Positions 1 through 7,498 of a stretch of 64,000 nucleotides of DNA are shown piece by piece (within the stretch, counting starts at the first letter, position 1; each line of letters opens with the position of its first letter). The notes below the pieces were generated by a model, which saw only the letters and a list, made by a program, of their open reading frames with translations, had not been told where the DNA came from and ran no database searches. The DNA is from Ferrimonas balearica (GTDB lineage: Bacteria; Pseudomonadota; Gammaproteobacteria; Enterobacterales; Shewanellaceae), in contig NZ_JAHVHW010000012.1 of the NCBI RefSeq assembly GCF_019802055.1, positions 186,001 to 250,000 of the forward strand, written 5' to 3'. The translations under genes were made by a program, and so were the position numbers.

Positions 1-1
1 C

Positions 2-1483
2 CCCGATCCGGTGATCATCTTTATGAGCCTGCTGGTTCTCAGCCTGATACTGACCACCTTTATTGGCGGGCTGACATTTGAAACTCCCGGCGCCGATGGC
101 GGTGTGGTGGTGCATACCATCAAGGATATGACCGACACCGAGCACGTTCGCTGGCTGTTTGATAACGCCCTGCTGAAAAACTGGCTCGGCTTTGGTGGCG
201 GCGTACTTGGGGTGATCCTGATCGTGATGCTGGGTGTCGGGGTAGCGGAACACTCCGGCCTGCTGACCGCCGTTATCAAAAAACTGGGCACCCGATTGAG
301 CGATCGTTTTTTGGCGCCGGCTGTGGTGTTTCTGGGGATCATGAGTTCCATCGCCACTGATGCGGGCTACCTGGTTCTGGTGCCACTGGCGGGCATGCTC
401 TACGCCGGTCTGGGCAAAAACCCGCTGATTGGTATGGCGGCCGCGTTTGCTGGTGTGTCTGCCGGTTTCAGTGCCAACCTGATCCCCGCCACACCGGTGG
501 ACGTGATCATCGGCCTGAATGCCCAGGTGTTTGCCGAGTCACAGGGGGTGCCTTTTGAAACGGCGGATGGCCGGGTTCTGACGCCAGCGACCATGCACTA
601 CTACTTTATCTTTGTCTCCACCTTTGTACTGGCGGGGCTGGGGGCCTGGGTGACTCAGCGCTTTGTCGCGCCGCGGTTGAATAAGATGAGCTATCAACTG
701 CCGGAGGAGATGGATCTTTCCGACTTCTCCGTCACGCCGGAAGAGTCCCGCGGACTGAAAGCCGCCCTCTGGGGGCTGTTGCTGGCACTGGGGTTGGTGG
801 CGGCCCTGGCGATGGGCCCGTTGGCGCCCTATGTGGACGAGAGCGGCCGCACGGTTACCCCCTACCTCAATAACGTGATCCTGCTGATTGCCCTGGTGTT
901 TACCCTGGTTGGGGTGGCCTTTGGTACCGCCACTGGCAAATTCCGGGCGCTGAAGGATGTGGTACAGGCGATGGTTAAGCAGATGAACACCATGGGATAC
1001 ATCCTGGTGCTCACCTTCTTCTGCTACAACTTCCTCGGATTGCTCGGCTACTCCGGGCTGGGCACCTACGTCACCTATCTGGGGGCCAGTTTCCTGGAGG
1101 CGCTGGGTCTGCAGCAGTTCCCGATCCTGCTGATCGTCGGGTTTATCCTGACTACGGCACTGATCAACCTGTTTGTGGGAGGGCTCACCTCCAAGTGGAT
1201 GCTGCTCGGCCCCATCTTTGTGCCCATGCTTTATCAGGTGAATCCGCAGATGACCCCGGACCTGGTGGCTGCGGCTTACCGGGTCGCGGACTCTTCGACC
1301 AACATCATAACCCCGATGATGAGCTACGCCGGTGTGATCCTGGCCTTTATGCGTAAGTACAAACCGGATCTGAGCTTCGGTGATCTCATTGCCATGATGG
1401 TGCCCTACTCGATCGCGTTCCTGATCGCCTGGAGTGCCCTGTTGGTGGGATTCTTTACCTTTGGTATCCCTTTAGGTTTCTGA
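2..1483 (+). CDS. AbgT-family transporter, 5' end cut by the window edge
   Basis: Hydrophobic multi-span protein of the AbgT family (p-aminobenzoyl-glutamate and antimetabolite transporters; some members export sulfonamides). The reading frame is open to the left edge, and the residues before the first in-window GTG (Pro-Asp-Pro) look like normal coding sequence. The GTG at 11 is therefore probably internal and about 20 or more N-terminal residues are missing. Family-like stretches include an SSIATDAGYLVLVPL segment near residue 110 and a C-terminal ADSSTNIITPMMSY segment. Substrate cannot be read from sequence. It is followed by a strong terminator, so it ends its transcript. Family call confident, exact role not. 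Confidence 0.85.
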   Translation, partial: PDPVIIFMSLLVLSLILTTFIGGLTFETPGADGGVVVHTIKDMTDTEHVRWLFDNALLKNWLGFGGGVLGVILIVMLGVGVAEHSGLLTAVIKKLGTRLSDRFLAPAVVFLGIMSSIATDAGYLVLVPLAGMLYAGLGKNPLIGMAAAFAGVSAGFSANLIPATPVDVIIGLNAQVFAESQGVPFETADGRVLTPATMHYYFIFVSTFVLAGLGAWVTQRFVAPRLNKMSYQLPEEMDLSDFSVTPEESRGLKAALWGLLLALGLVAALAMGPLAPYVDESGRTVTPYLNNVILLIALVFTLVGVAFGTATGKFRALKDVVQAMVKQMNTMGYILVLTFFCYNFLGLLGYSGLGTYVTYLGASFLEALGLQQFPILLIVGFILTTALINLFVGGLTSKWMLLGPIFVPMLYQVNPQMTPDLVAAAYRVADSSTNIITPMMSYAGVILAFMRKYKPDLSFGDLIAMMVPYSIAFLIAWSALLVGFFTFGIPLGF

Positions 1484-1495
1484 TGGTTAACTTCA

Positions 1496-1522
1496 GGGCG
1501 GCCCAGTGGGCCGCCCTTTTTT
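1496..1522 (+). terminator. Rho-independent terminator of the AbgT-family gene
   Basis: A perfect 9-bp GC stem (GGGCGGCCC / GGGCCGCCC) with a 3-nt loop is followed by six T residues, 12 bp after the stop codon. Confidence 0.92.
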
Positions 1523-1712
1523 GTGCCCGCAGGCTGAAATTGTCCCTGAGTGACTGTTTTGAAACTAAAAAACAAAAATCTTGGGCGTGATGCCCTGACT
1601 TTGTGTGCCCGGTCTCACTTTTTCTGTCATCGACTGGGCAAAATGGCGTTCAGTTACGAAAATGCTAACAATGATTTACTGAATGACGCATAAACGTCGA
1701 TGAGGAGTCGGG

Positions 1713-1952
1713 ATGGAGATGGCAACGGTGTGGGAGTGGGTTGGTTACGCCGCGTCGATCGTGGTGGCGTACTCACTGATGATGTCCGACATCAAGAAAC
1801 TGAGATGGTGGAACCTGGTGGGAGCGGCACTCTTTGTGGCATACGGGCTGGCGATCTCCGCCTATCCCGTCGCTCTGGTAAACGGCTTTATCGTCTTTAT
1901 TGACGCCTACTACCTCTACAAAATCTATCAGCACGAAGCGGCGCAAGCCTAG
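1713..1952 (+). CDS. Small inner-membrane protein, YgjV / CBU_0592 type
   Basis: 79-residue protein with about three hydrophobic segments and no catalytic motif. The pattern of a short N-terminal helix, an 'IKKLRWWN' polar turn, a central 'FVAYGLAIS' helix and a C-terminal 'YYLYKIY' end resembles small YgjV-like or CBU_0592-like membrane proteins of unknown function. The start at 1713 follows GAGGAG with good spacing. A shifted frame opening at 1700 is ignored because its product is Arg/Gly-rich and not membrane-like. Its stop codon overlaps the stop of the convergent hydrolase by 4 bp. Confidence 0.72.
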   Translation: MEMATVWEWVGYAASIVVAYSLMMSDIKKLRWWNLVGAALFVAYGLAISAYPVALVNGFIVFIDAYYLYKIYQHEAAQA

Positions 1953-2578
1953 TTCGTCGGGTGCTGAAACCGCCCGAGCCTGAGGAAGTGGTCGGTCTGA
2001 ACGGCGACCGCTTCTGACAGGAGCATACTGGTGTGGGTGAGTGGCAGCGTAATGTGATCGCTCATCCCTTCCAGACGCGTTTCCGGCAGCAGTACTGTGC
2101 CGTCGTGCTCAGTGTCCGACGGCATCCCTCCCAGCAACTGTCCAAACCCGAAACCGGCATTGCCGGCGAGGCTGCCCAGTGCAACCTCGCTGTTCCAGCG
2201 CCGCAGGCCATTGGAGAAGAGGCCGTTGTGGCCTGCGTTGCCGATGAAACCGGAAAGGCGCCAGCGGGCCAAACGGTCGGCGAGCAGGGCGCCTTGCAGG
2301 GGGCTTCCCAGAGTCACCACCCGGCTGCCTTCCGGCAGTTGGCGGTTCTCCGTGTATTGATGCAGCAGCACACCGCCCAGACTGTGGCCCACCAGGAAAG
2401 CGGGCCCTTCCGGGCGGGCGTTATCGATCCGCTGAAACAACTGCTCTGTATCGATATTGACGCTGTTGTAGCTCAGGCATTCGGTTTGCCAGCCCAAGCG
2501 GTTGAGGCGGCGCGCCAGCGGCCACATCACCAACTCATGCATGTACAGTCCATGCAGCAACACTACCTTCTGCGTCAT
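1949..2578 (-). CDS. Alpha/beta-fold hydrolase (lipase/esterase-like)
   Basis: 209-residue single-domain alpha/beta hydrolase. It opens with the strand-loop 'VVLLHGLYM' (oxyanion region), has the nucleophile elbow GHSLGG near residue 65, and a C-terminal 'LPLTHTSML' that should supply the catalytic His. An Asp around 'EHDG' is a plausible acid. The arrangement resembles small cytoplasmic PGAP1/lipase-like enzymes common in gammaproteobacteria. There is no signal peptide, so a cytosolic esterase or thioesterase is most likely. Substrate unknown. The gene stands alone between convergent and co-directional neighbours. Confidence 0.8.
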   Translation of the reverse strand: MTQKVVLLHGLYMHELVMWPLARRLNRLGWQTECLSYNSVNIDTEQLFQRIDNARPEGPAFLVGHSLGGVLLHQYTENRQLPEGSRVVTLGSPLQGALLADRLARWRLSGFIGNAGHNGLFSNGLRRWNSEVALGSLAGNAGFGFGQLLGGMPSDTEHDGTVLLPETRLEGMSDHITLPLTHTSMLLSEAVAVQTDHFLRLGRFQHPTN

Positions 2579-2639
2579 ATCGCCCCCTCAGTGCTAACGG
2601 CCCGAGCCTAACAGCGCAGGCCGCGCGGCGTCCATGATT

Positions 2640-3206
2640 TTACCCGAGATCCGGGGTGACCAGAGTCAGCAGACCAAAGACCACAAACAGGGCAGCACTG
2701 CCCCGGTGGATCCAGGTCATCGGCAATTTGTCGGCAGAGAGTTTGCCCGCCAGAACCACCGGTACGTTGGCCAGCATCATGCCGATGGTGGTGCCGCTGA
2801 TCACCATCCACAGGTCGTCATACTTTGCCGCCAGCAATACGGTGGCAACCTGAGTTTTATCGCCGATCTCCGCCAGGAAAAACAGTACGAAGGTGGCAAG
2901 GAAGGGGCCGTAGCGATAGAGCGGGCTCTCTTCCGCTTCCACCTTGTCGGGGATCAGCATCCAAAGAGCCACTGCGATGAACGAGCCTGCCAACAGGTAA
3001 CGGCCCATATCGCCATTCAGCCACTCACCAATCCAGGCGCCGAAGTAGGCGGCAGCAGCGTGATTGAGCAGAGTGGCGGCCAGGATCCCCAGGCAGATCA
3101 CCACAGGCCGGTGAAAACGGGTGGCAAGCACAAACGCGAGTAACTGAGTTTTGTCGCCAATCTCGGCGATGGCCACGGCCAGCGTGGAGGAGAACAGAGC
3201 TTCCAT
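2640..3206 (-). CDS. mneA: UPF0016/GDT1-family manganese exporter (MneA-like)
   Basis: 188-residue membrane protein with two inverted-repeat halves, each carrying the family signature EIGDKT (residues 15-20 and 113-118), the cation-binding motif of UPF0016/TMEM165 transporters. About six membrane spans. The Vibrio member MneA is a manganese exporter. Strong support comes from the leader: a yybP-ykoY manganese riboswitch lies directly upstream. The start at 3206 has no obvious Shine-Dalgarno, which fits structural control of translation by the leader. The symbol is assigned by analogy. Confidence 0.85.
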   Translation of the reverse strand: MEALFSSTLAVAIAEIGDKTQLLAFVLATRFHRPVVICLGILAATLLNHAAAAYFGAWIGEWLNGDMGRYLLAGSFIAVALWMLIPDKVEAEESPLYRYGPFLATFVLFFLAEIGDKTQVATVLLAAKYDDLWMVISGTTIGMMLANVPVVLAGKLSADKLPMTWIHRGSAALFVVFGLLTLVTPDLG

Positions 3207-3240
3207 AACAGATTGAGACGGGGCGGACTGACCAATTCAA

Positions 3241-3292
3241 CGGCACAATGAACCGCGCCGCCCCGAATTATGCTGGGCGGGCCATTGTGCCG
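3241..3292 (-). promoter_or_regulatory. Switching hairpin between the manganese riboswitch and mneA
   Basis: On the minus strand a perfect 10-bp inverted repeat (CGGCACAATG / CATTGTGCCG) encloses a smaller CCGCCC/GGGCGG pairing. Its 5' arm overlaps the 3' strand of the riboswitch closing helix, so the two structures are mutually exclusive. It lies about 35 nt before the mneA start and has no U-run, suggesting control of translation or an anti-terminator type fold rather than simple termination. Inference from base-pairing only. Confidence 0.6.
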
Positions 3293-3420
3293 CGAGTCTT
3301 GCCAAGTCCGGTGACGCTGGTGAAACCAGATCCGGGACCGCGACCACCATGCTCTGTGGAGCAATTATGTTGATGGCCGCCAACTTGAAGGGTAAGGAGA
3401 GGCTACTCCCCCGAGGCGGC
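3289..3420 (-). ncRNA. yybP-ykoY manganese riboswitch
   Basis: Read on the minus strand, the leader holds the two hallmark conserved blocks of yybP-ykoY RNAs: GGGGAGTAGC near the 5' end (around 3410) and GCAAGAC near the 3' end (around 3300). They are flanked by complementary GCCGC and GCGGC strands that would form the closing helix. It sits about 85 nt upstream of a UPF0016 exporter, a documented partner of this manganese-sensing class. Expected effect: manganese turns the exporter on. Confidence 0.83.
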
Positions 3421-3423
3421 GAC

Positions 3424-3453
3424 ATTATAGTCAGCGACGCTGCCCATGCACAA
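3424..3453 (-). promoter_or_regulatory. Sigma-70 promoter for the riboswitch-mneA transcript
   Basis: On the minus strand, a perfect TATAAT (-10, plus coordinates 3424-3429) preceded by 18 nt and TTGTGC (-35, 3448-3453). The predicted start near 3417 falls at the 5' end of the riboswitch, which supports both calls. Confidence 0.7.
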
Positions 3454-3785
3454 CCACGCCGAGCTTAATTCGGGCAAGTTGAAGAAGTGTGATCCTCATC
3501 ACTTGTGGTGATGCGGGCCCCTGACATAGCCTGATTGGGCATTTTACGAGAGAAGATTCATGCACCAGCAAGCGTATTATTACGCTCGATTTTGCCAGCC
3601 CTGATGGCATCGTCGAGTGTGAGTTAACCTCCACAGCCACGACGCCATTAGGGCTAATTGAAACCGACCGACGGTCGGGGATCAATTGGCAAGACGGTGT
3701 GGTGGCGGACGCGCAACCTTCTCTCCTCCCTCTCCCCAATTTTCCCGCCCTGACGTCAGACGTTTACCCATAACGAACGACGACA
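3454..3785. other. Intergenic region upstream of the aromatic amino acid permease
   Basis: About 330 bp without a convincing gene. It contains two short inverted repeats, CATCAC-TTGT-GGTGATG (about 3497-3513) and AGCGTA-TTAT-TACGCT (3571-3586); the second looks like a possible operator. I looked for TyrR boxes (TGTAAA-N6-TTTACA) because of the downstream permease and found no good match. No clear ribosome binding site precedes the permease start. Confidence 0.5.
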
Positions 3786-4970
3786 ATGACACGAAGTAAA
3801 CTGATTGGTGCCACTCTGATTGTGGCCGGAACCTCCATCGGCGCAGGTATGCTGGCGCTCCCTATCTCTACTGCCGCCATCGGCTTCTGGCCGGCCCTGG
3901 CACTGATGACCCTGGTCTGGGCGCTCTCCGGTTACTGCGCTTTGCTGGTGATGGAGGTCAACCTGAAGGTGGGGGCGGATACCAACCTCCACGGAATGAC
4001 CGGCCAGGTGTTGGGCCCCGTCGCCCAGGGCATTGCCGGTCTGGCGATGCTGGCGTTGCTGTACGCACTGACCGCCGCCTACCTGACCGGAGGCGCCTCA
4101 CTGCTGAGTCTGAAGCTGGCCCCCTGGTTCAACCTTTCACCCGCCGTCGCCACCGGGGTCTTTACCCTGGTCGTGGGGGGCGTGGTGCTGCTGGGCATGA
4201 CCTCGGTGGATCGCCTGGTACGGGTACTGTTTGCACTGAAAATGGTGGCGATGGTGGCGGTACTGAGCAGCCTGCTGCCCAAGGCGGAGAGCACCAACCT
4301 GATTGCGGATCTGGCCACTGCTGCGCAGGATGGCGGGATCTGGGTGGCTGCGCTGCCGGTGATGATCACCTCCTTCGGTTTCCACGTCTGCATCCCCTCC
4401 TTGGTGCGTTACCTGGATGGTGATGTGAAGACCCTGCGCACCGCTTTGCTGTTTGGCTCTGCACTGCCGCTGGTGTGTTACGCCCTGTGGCTGCTGGCGG
4501 CACTGGGTCCGCTGACACCGGCGGAGCAGGCAAGCCTGGGGCAGGGTGCTGCGCTGACTGGCCTGGTGAAGGCGTTGAGCCCGGAGTCCGGCTGGCTGGG
4601 ACAGGTGTTGACCGCCTTTGCCGATCTGGCGCTGCTGACCTCCTTCCTGGGCGTGACCCTCAGCCTGTTCGACTACCTGGCGGAACTGTGCCGTCGTGAT
4701 GGCAGCCTCACCGGCCGGGGCCAGACCTGGTTGCTGACCTTCCTGCCACCTCTGGCGCTGGCACTCTACCTGCCGGAGGGCTTTGTAGCGGTACTGGGCT
4801 TCGCCGCGCTGCCTTTGGTGGTGTTGATGGTGCTGCTGCCGGTGGCGATGGCCCATCGTCTGCGTGGCGAGGCTGGCGGTTACCAGGTGGCGGGAGGCCG
4901 GCCGGCCCTGGCACTGGCGGTGGTGGGCGGCCTGACCGTAATGGGCGCGCAGCTGGCCAGTGCAATGTAA
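3786..4970 (+). CDS. Aromatic amino acid permease, HAAAP family (TyrP-like)
   Basis: 394-residue, roughly 11-span permease of the hydroxy/aromatic amino acid permease family. The N-terminal 'IVAGTSIGAGMLALP' is the family hallmark of TyrP/Mtr/TnaB proteins, and 'VMITSFGFHVCIPSLVRYL' at the middle is also typical. Length and N-terminus resemble E. coli TyrP (about 403 residues), so tyrosine import is the best guess, but tryptophan cannot be excluded. A second HAAAP permease lies at 61127-62389 behind trpR, which makes a tyrosine role here more attractive. The start lacks a strong Shine-Dalgarno. Confidence 0.85.
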   Translation: MTRSKLIGATLIVAGTSIGAGMLALPISTAAIGFWPALALMTLVWALSGYCALLVMEVNLKVGADTNLHGMTGQVLGPVAQGIAGLAMLALLYALTAAYLTGGASLLSLKLAPWFNLSPAVATGVFTLVVGGVVLLGMTSVDRLVRVLFALKMVAMVAVLSSLLPKAESTNLIADLATAAQDGGIWVAALPVMITSFGFHVCIPSLVRYLDGDVKTLRTALLFGSALPLVCYALWLLAALGPLTPAEQASLGQGAALTGLVKALSPESGWLGQVLTAFADLALLTSFLGVTLSLFDYLAELCRRDGSLTGRGQTWLLTFLPPLALALYLPEGFVAVLGFAALPLVVLMVLLPVAMAHRLRGEAGGYQVAGGRPALALAVVGGLTVMGAQLASAM

Positions 4971-5019
4971 TCAAATGTTTCTGGCTGGTTAACCCCATAT
5001 TGACCTTCGTGTTACTCTC

Positions 5020-5045
5020 GCGGGCGCGACGGGTGTCGTGCCCGC
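5020..5045 (+). promoter_or_regulatory. Leader hairpin before the S46 peptidase
   Basis: GCGGGC-G-CGAC-GGGT-GTCG-T-GCCCGC can fold into a long, nearly perfect hairpin ending about 10 nt before the Shine-Dalgarno. It has no T-run, so it is not a normal terminator of the upstream permease. It may stabilise the mRNA 5' end. Confidence 0.4.
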
Positions 5046-5064
5046 AAGGAACTCGGAGATCAGA

Positions 5065-7224
5065 ATGAACAAATGGATGAGTACACTGGCGTTGCTGCTG
5101 CCTCTGGGCGCGGCCGCCAATGAAGGGATGTGGCAGCCCCACCAGCTGCCCGCACTGGCAGAAGAACTCAAGGCGCTTGGCCTTGAGGTGGACGCCAACA
5201 CCATGAGCGATCTCACCGCATTCCCGATGAATGCGGTCATCAACTTCGGAGGCTGCACCGCCTCCTTTGTTTCCCCCAAGGGCCTGCTGGTGACCAACCA
5301 TCACTGCGGCTACGGGGCGATCCAATACCACTCCACCCCGGAAGACAACATCCTGGAAACCGGATTCCTGGCCAAAACGCTGGCGGATGAGAAAGCGCCG
5401 GTGCCCGGGTACAAGATCTGGATCACCGAGTCCATCACGCCGGTGACCGATCAGGTTGTGGGCGCGGTTGACGCCAACCTGACCGGTGCCGCCTACCGGG
5501 ATGCCATTGAGCAGCGCACCAAGGGGCTGGTGGCCGAGTGTGAAAGCGAGCCCAACACCCGTTGCGACGTCTACAACTTCCATCATGGTGCCCAGTACTT
5601 CCTGATCAAGGAGCTGGAGATCAAAGATGTGCGCCTGAGCTACACCCCCGCTCTGAGCGTGGGTAAGTATGGCGGTGACGTCGACAACTGGATGTGGCCC
5701 CGTCACACCGGTGATTTTGCCTTCTTCCGTGCCTACGTCGGGCCGGACGGCAAACCCGCTGAGTACAGCGAAGACAACGTCCCCTACATTCCGAAGCGAT
5801 TCCTGAAAGTCTCCTCTGCCGGCCTCTCCGATGGAGATTTCGTGATGGTGGCGGGTTACCCGGGCCGCACTAACCGTTACCGCACCGCCGAAGAGGTGAA
5901 GACCTACTTCGAAACCGTGTATCCCCAGGCCAAAGTGCTGCGTGAAGAGCTGATCGATCTGATCAAGACCCACTCTGAGCCCGGCTCTGAAGCCCGCATC
6001 AAGTACGAAGGCACCCTGGCCGGCCTGGCCAACTACGCCAAGAACTACCAGAGCATGATCGAAGGCTATGCCAAGACCGGCATGCTGGCGGCCAAGCAGA
6101 AGGAGCAGGACGCCCTGGTGGCCTGGATCCGCGGTGAAGGCGACCGTGCCGCCAAGTATGGCGATGTGATGGCCCAACTGGATCGTCTGGTGGCGGAAGA
6201 GTGGGAGCACGCGGAGCGGGACCTGATCCTCGGTTACCTCCGCTACAACCAGATGACCAACGTGGCCCAGCGTCTCTACCGCCTGGCTCAGGAGAAGCAG
6301 AAGCCGGATCTGGAGCGGGAAGCGGGTTACCAGGAGCGTGACTGGGATGGCTTTAAAGCGGGCCTGGAGCGGATGGACCGCCGCTTTGACGCTGAGGTGG
6401 ACAAGATGATCCTGCACCACCTGCTGATGCGTTACGCTGCACTGCCTGCCGCGGAGCGTGAGCCGGTGCTGGATCGGATCTTCGGCATTGGTGATAAGGT
6501 TGACGCCGACAAGCTGAAGACCAAGCTGGACAGCATGTACGCCACCACTGAACTGGCGGATCCGGAAGTTCGTCTGGCCTGGTTCGATAAGACGCCGGAA
6601 GCGTTCGAGCATAGCAGTGATCCCTTTATCCGTTTCGCCGTGGCCAACTACGACACCGTGATGGCCAAGGAGAAGAAAGATAAGGAATTGGCTGGTCAAC
6701 TGCTGAAGGTGCGTCCGCAATACATGGCCGCGATCATCGCCTACAACCAGTCCCAGGGTCGCCCGGTTTACGCCGACGCCAACTCCAGCCTGCGTCTGAC
6801 CTACGGCACCGTAGGGGGTTACAGCCCGCAGGATGGTCTGGTGGCAACCCCGTTCACCACCATGGAAGGTCTGGCTCGCAAAGCCACTGGCGTGGTGCCG
6901 TTTGATGCGCCCGCCAAGCAGCTTGAGCTGATTGCCGAGGGCCGCTACGGCGAGTTCGCCGATAAGGCCGTGGGCTCTGTGCCGGTGAACTTCCTCTCTA
7001 ATCTGGATACCACCGGCGGCAACTCCGGTTCTCCGACCCTGAACGGTCGCGCGGAACTGGTTGGCCTGCTGTTTGATGGCGTCTACGAGAGCATCACCGG
7101 TGACTGGGCGTTCAATCCGGAACTGAACCGCTCCATCCATGTGGACAGCCGCTACATGCTGTGGGTGATGAAGTATCTGGACGGTGCTGACAACCTGCTG
7201 GATGAGATGGAGATCGTTAAGTAA
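5065..7224 (+). CDS. S46-family dipeptidyl-peptidase, DPP7-like, exported
   Basis: 719-residue serine peptidase starting at the ATG that follows GGAG (an in-frame GTG at 5038 lacks a site). A signal peptide (hydrophobic LALLLPLGAAA) is followed by mature 'NEGMWQPHQLP', typical of S46 enzymes. Catalytic His is in TNHHCGYGAIQ (near residue 80) and catalytic Ser in GGNSGSP near the C-terminus. The residue 18 positions after that Ser is Gly (LLFDGVYE); in Porphyromonas DPP7 this site is Gly and in DPP11 it is Arg, so preference for hydrophobic P1 over Asp/Glu is predicted. The enzyme would release dipeptides from peptide N-termini in the periplasm. Confidence 0.92.
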   Translation: MNKWMSTLALLLPLGAAANEGMWQPHQLPALAEELKALGLEVDANTMSDLTAFPMNAVINFGGCTASFVSPKGLLVTNHHCGYGAIQYHSTPEDNILETGFLAKTLADEKAPVPGYKIWITESITPVTDQVVGAVDANLTGAAYRDAIEQRTKGLVAECESEPNTRCDVYNFHHGAQYFLIKELEIKDVRLSYTPALSVGKYGGDVDNWMWPRHTGDFAFFRAYVGPDGKPAEYSEDNVPYIPKRFLKVSSAGLSDGDFVMVAGYPGRTNRYRTAEEVKTYFETVYPQAKVLREELIDLIKTHSEPGSEARIKYEGTLAGLANYAKNYQSMIEGYAKTGMLAAKQKEQDALVAWIRGEGDRAAKYGDVMAQLDRLVAEEWEHAERDLILGYLRYNQMTNVAQRLYRLAQEKQKPDLEREAGYQERDWDGFKAGLERMDRRFDAEVDKMILHHLLMRYAALPAAEREPVLDRIFGIGDKVDADKLKTKLDSMYATTELADPEVRLAWFDKTPEAFEHSSDPFIRFAVANYDTVMAKEKKDKELAGQLLKVRPQYMAAIIAYNQSQGRPVYADANSSLRLTYGTVGGYSPQDGLVATPFTTMEGLARKATGVVPFDAPAKQLELIAEGRYGEFADKAVGSVPVNFLSNLDTTGGNSGSPTLNGRAELVGLLFDGVYESITGDWAFNPELNRSIHVDSRYMLWVMKYLDGADNLLDEMEIVK

Positions 7225-7257
7225 CACCATTGTCCCGAACCCGGGTTGCGCAAAGAT

Positions 7258-7279
7258 GCGGCAGTCGTGTGACTGCCGC
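7258..7279 (+). terminator. Perfect hairpin after the S46 peptidase
   Basis: GCGGCAGTC-GTGT-GACTGCCGC, a 9-bp perfect stem 34 bp after the stop codon, followed by only two T residues. Either a weak terminator or a 3'-end stabiliser that separates the peptidase from the tRNA gene. Confidence 0.45.
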
Positions 7280-7320
7280 TTGCCAAGTTACGGCCCGGTT
7301 GAATAAAGTAGGTGACGTAA

Positions 7321-7395
7321 GCGGCTATCGTATAATGGCTATTACCCAAGCTTCCCAAGCTTGTGATGTGGGTTCGATTCCCACTAGCCGCTCCA
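7321..7395 (+). tRNA. tRNA-Gly (anticodon CCC)
   Basis: Cloverleaf: acceptor GCGGCTA pairs with TAGCCGC, encoded CCA end, T-arm GTGGG-TTCGATT-CCCAC, anticodon stem CAAGC/GCTTG with loop TTCCCAA giving anticodon CCC, which reads GGG. The body resembles enterobacterial glycine tRNAs. A possible promoter (TTGCCA near 7280 with an AATAAA-like -10) lies just upstream. It is followed by a terminator. Confidence 0.95.
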
Positions 7396-7404
7396 GAATC
7401 CAGA

Positions 7405-7433
7405 AAAACCGACTCGGCTGAGTCGGTTTTTTT
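7405..7433 (+). terminator. Terminator of the tRNA-Gly gene
   Basis: CCGACTC-GGCT-GAGTCGG stem followed by seven T residues, 10 bp after the tRNA CCA end. Confidence 0.9.
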
Positions 7434-7446
7434 GTGCCTGTTGAGA

Positions 7447-7475
7447 CAAAAAAACGGCCCCTCGGGGCCGTTTTT
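7447..7475. terminator. Bidirectional terminator between tRNA-Gly and menB
   Basis: ACGGCCCC-TC-GGGGCCGT with an A-run on the left and a T-run on the right, so it can act on either strand. On the minus strand it lies directly after the menB stop. Confidence 0.88.
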
Positions 7476-7498
7476 CCACTTGTCGGTCTCGTACCGGC

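Noticed and set aside
3431-3739. 102-codon minus-strand open frame upstream of mneA.
   Set aside because: It overlaps the riboswitch promoter, has no ribosome site, and its composition is not protein-like.
4708-7230. 840-codon open frame on the minus strand, antisense to the S46 peptidase and the end of the permease.
   Set aside because: The product is rich in His, Gln, Gly and Val with no recognisable domain, and the plus-strand gene is a clear S46 enzyme with signal peptide and catalytic motifs. The long frame is a by-product of codon bias.
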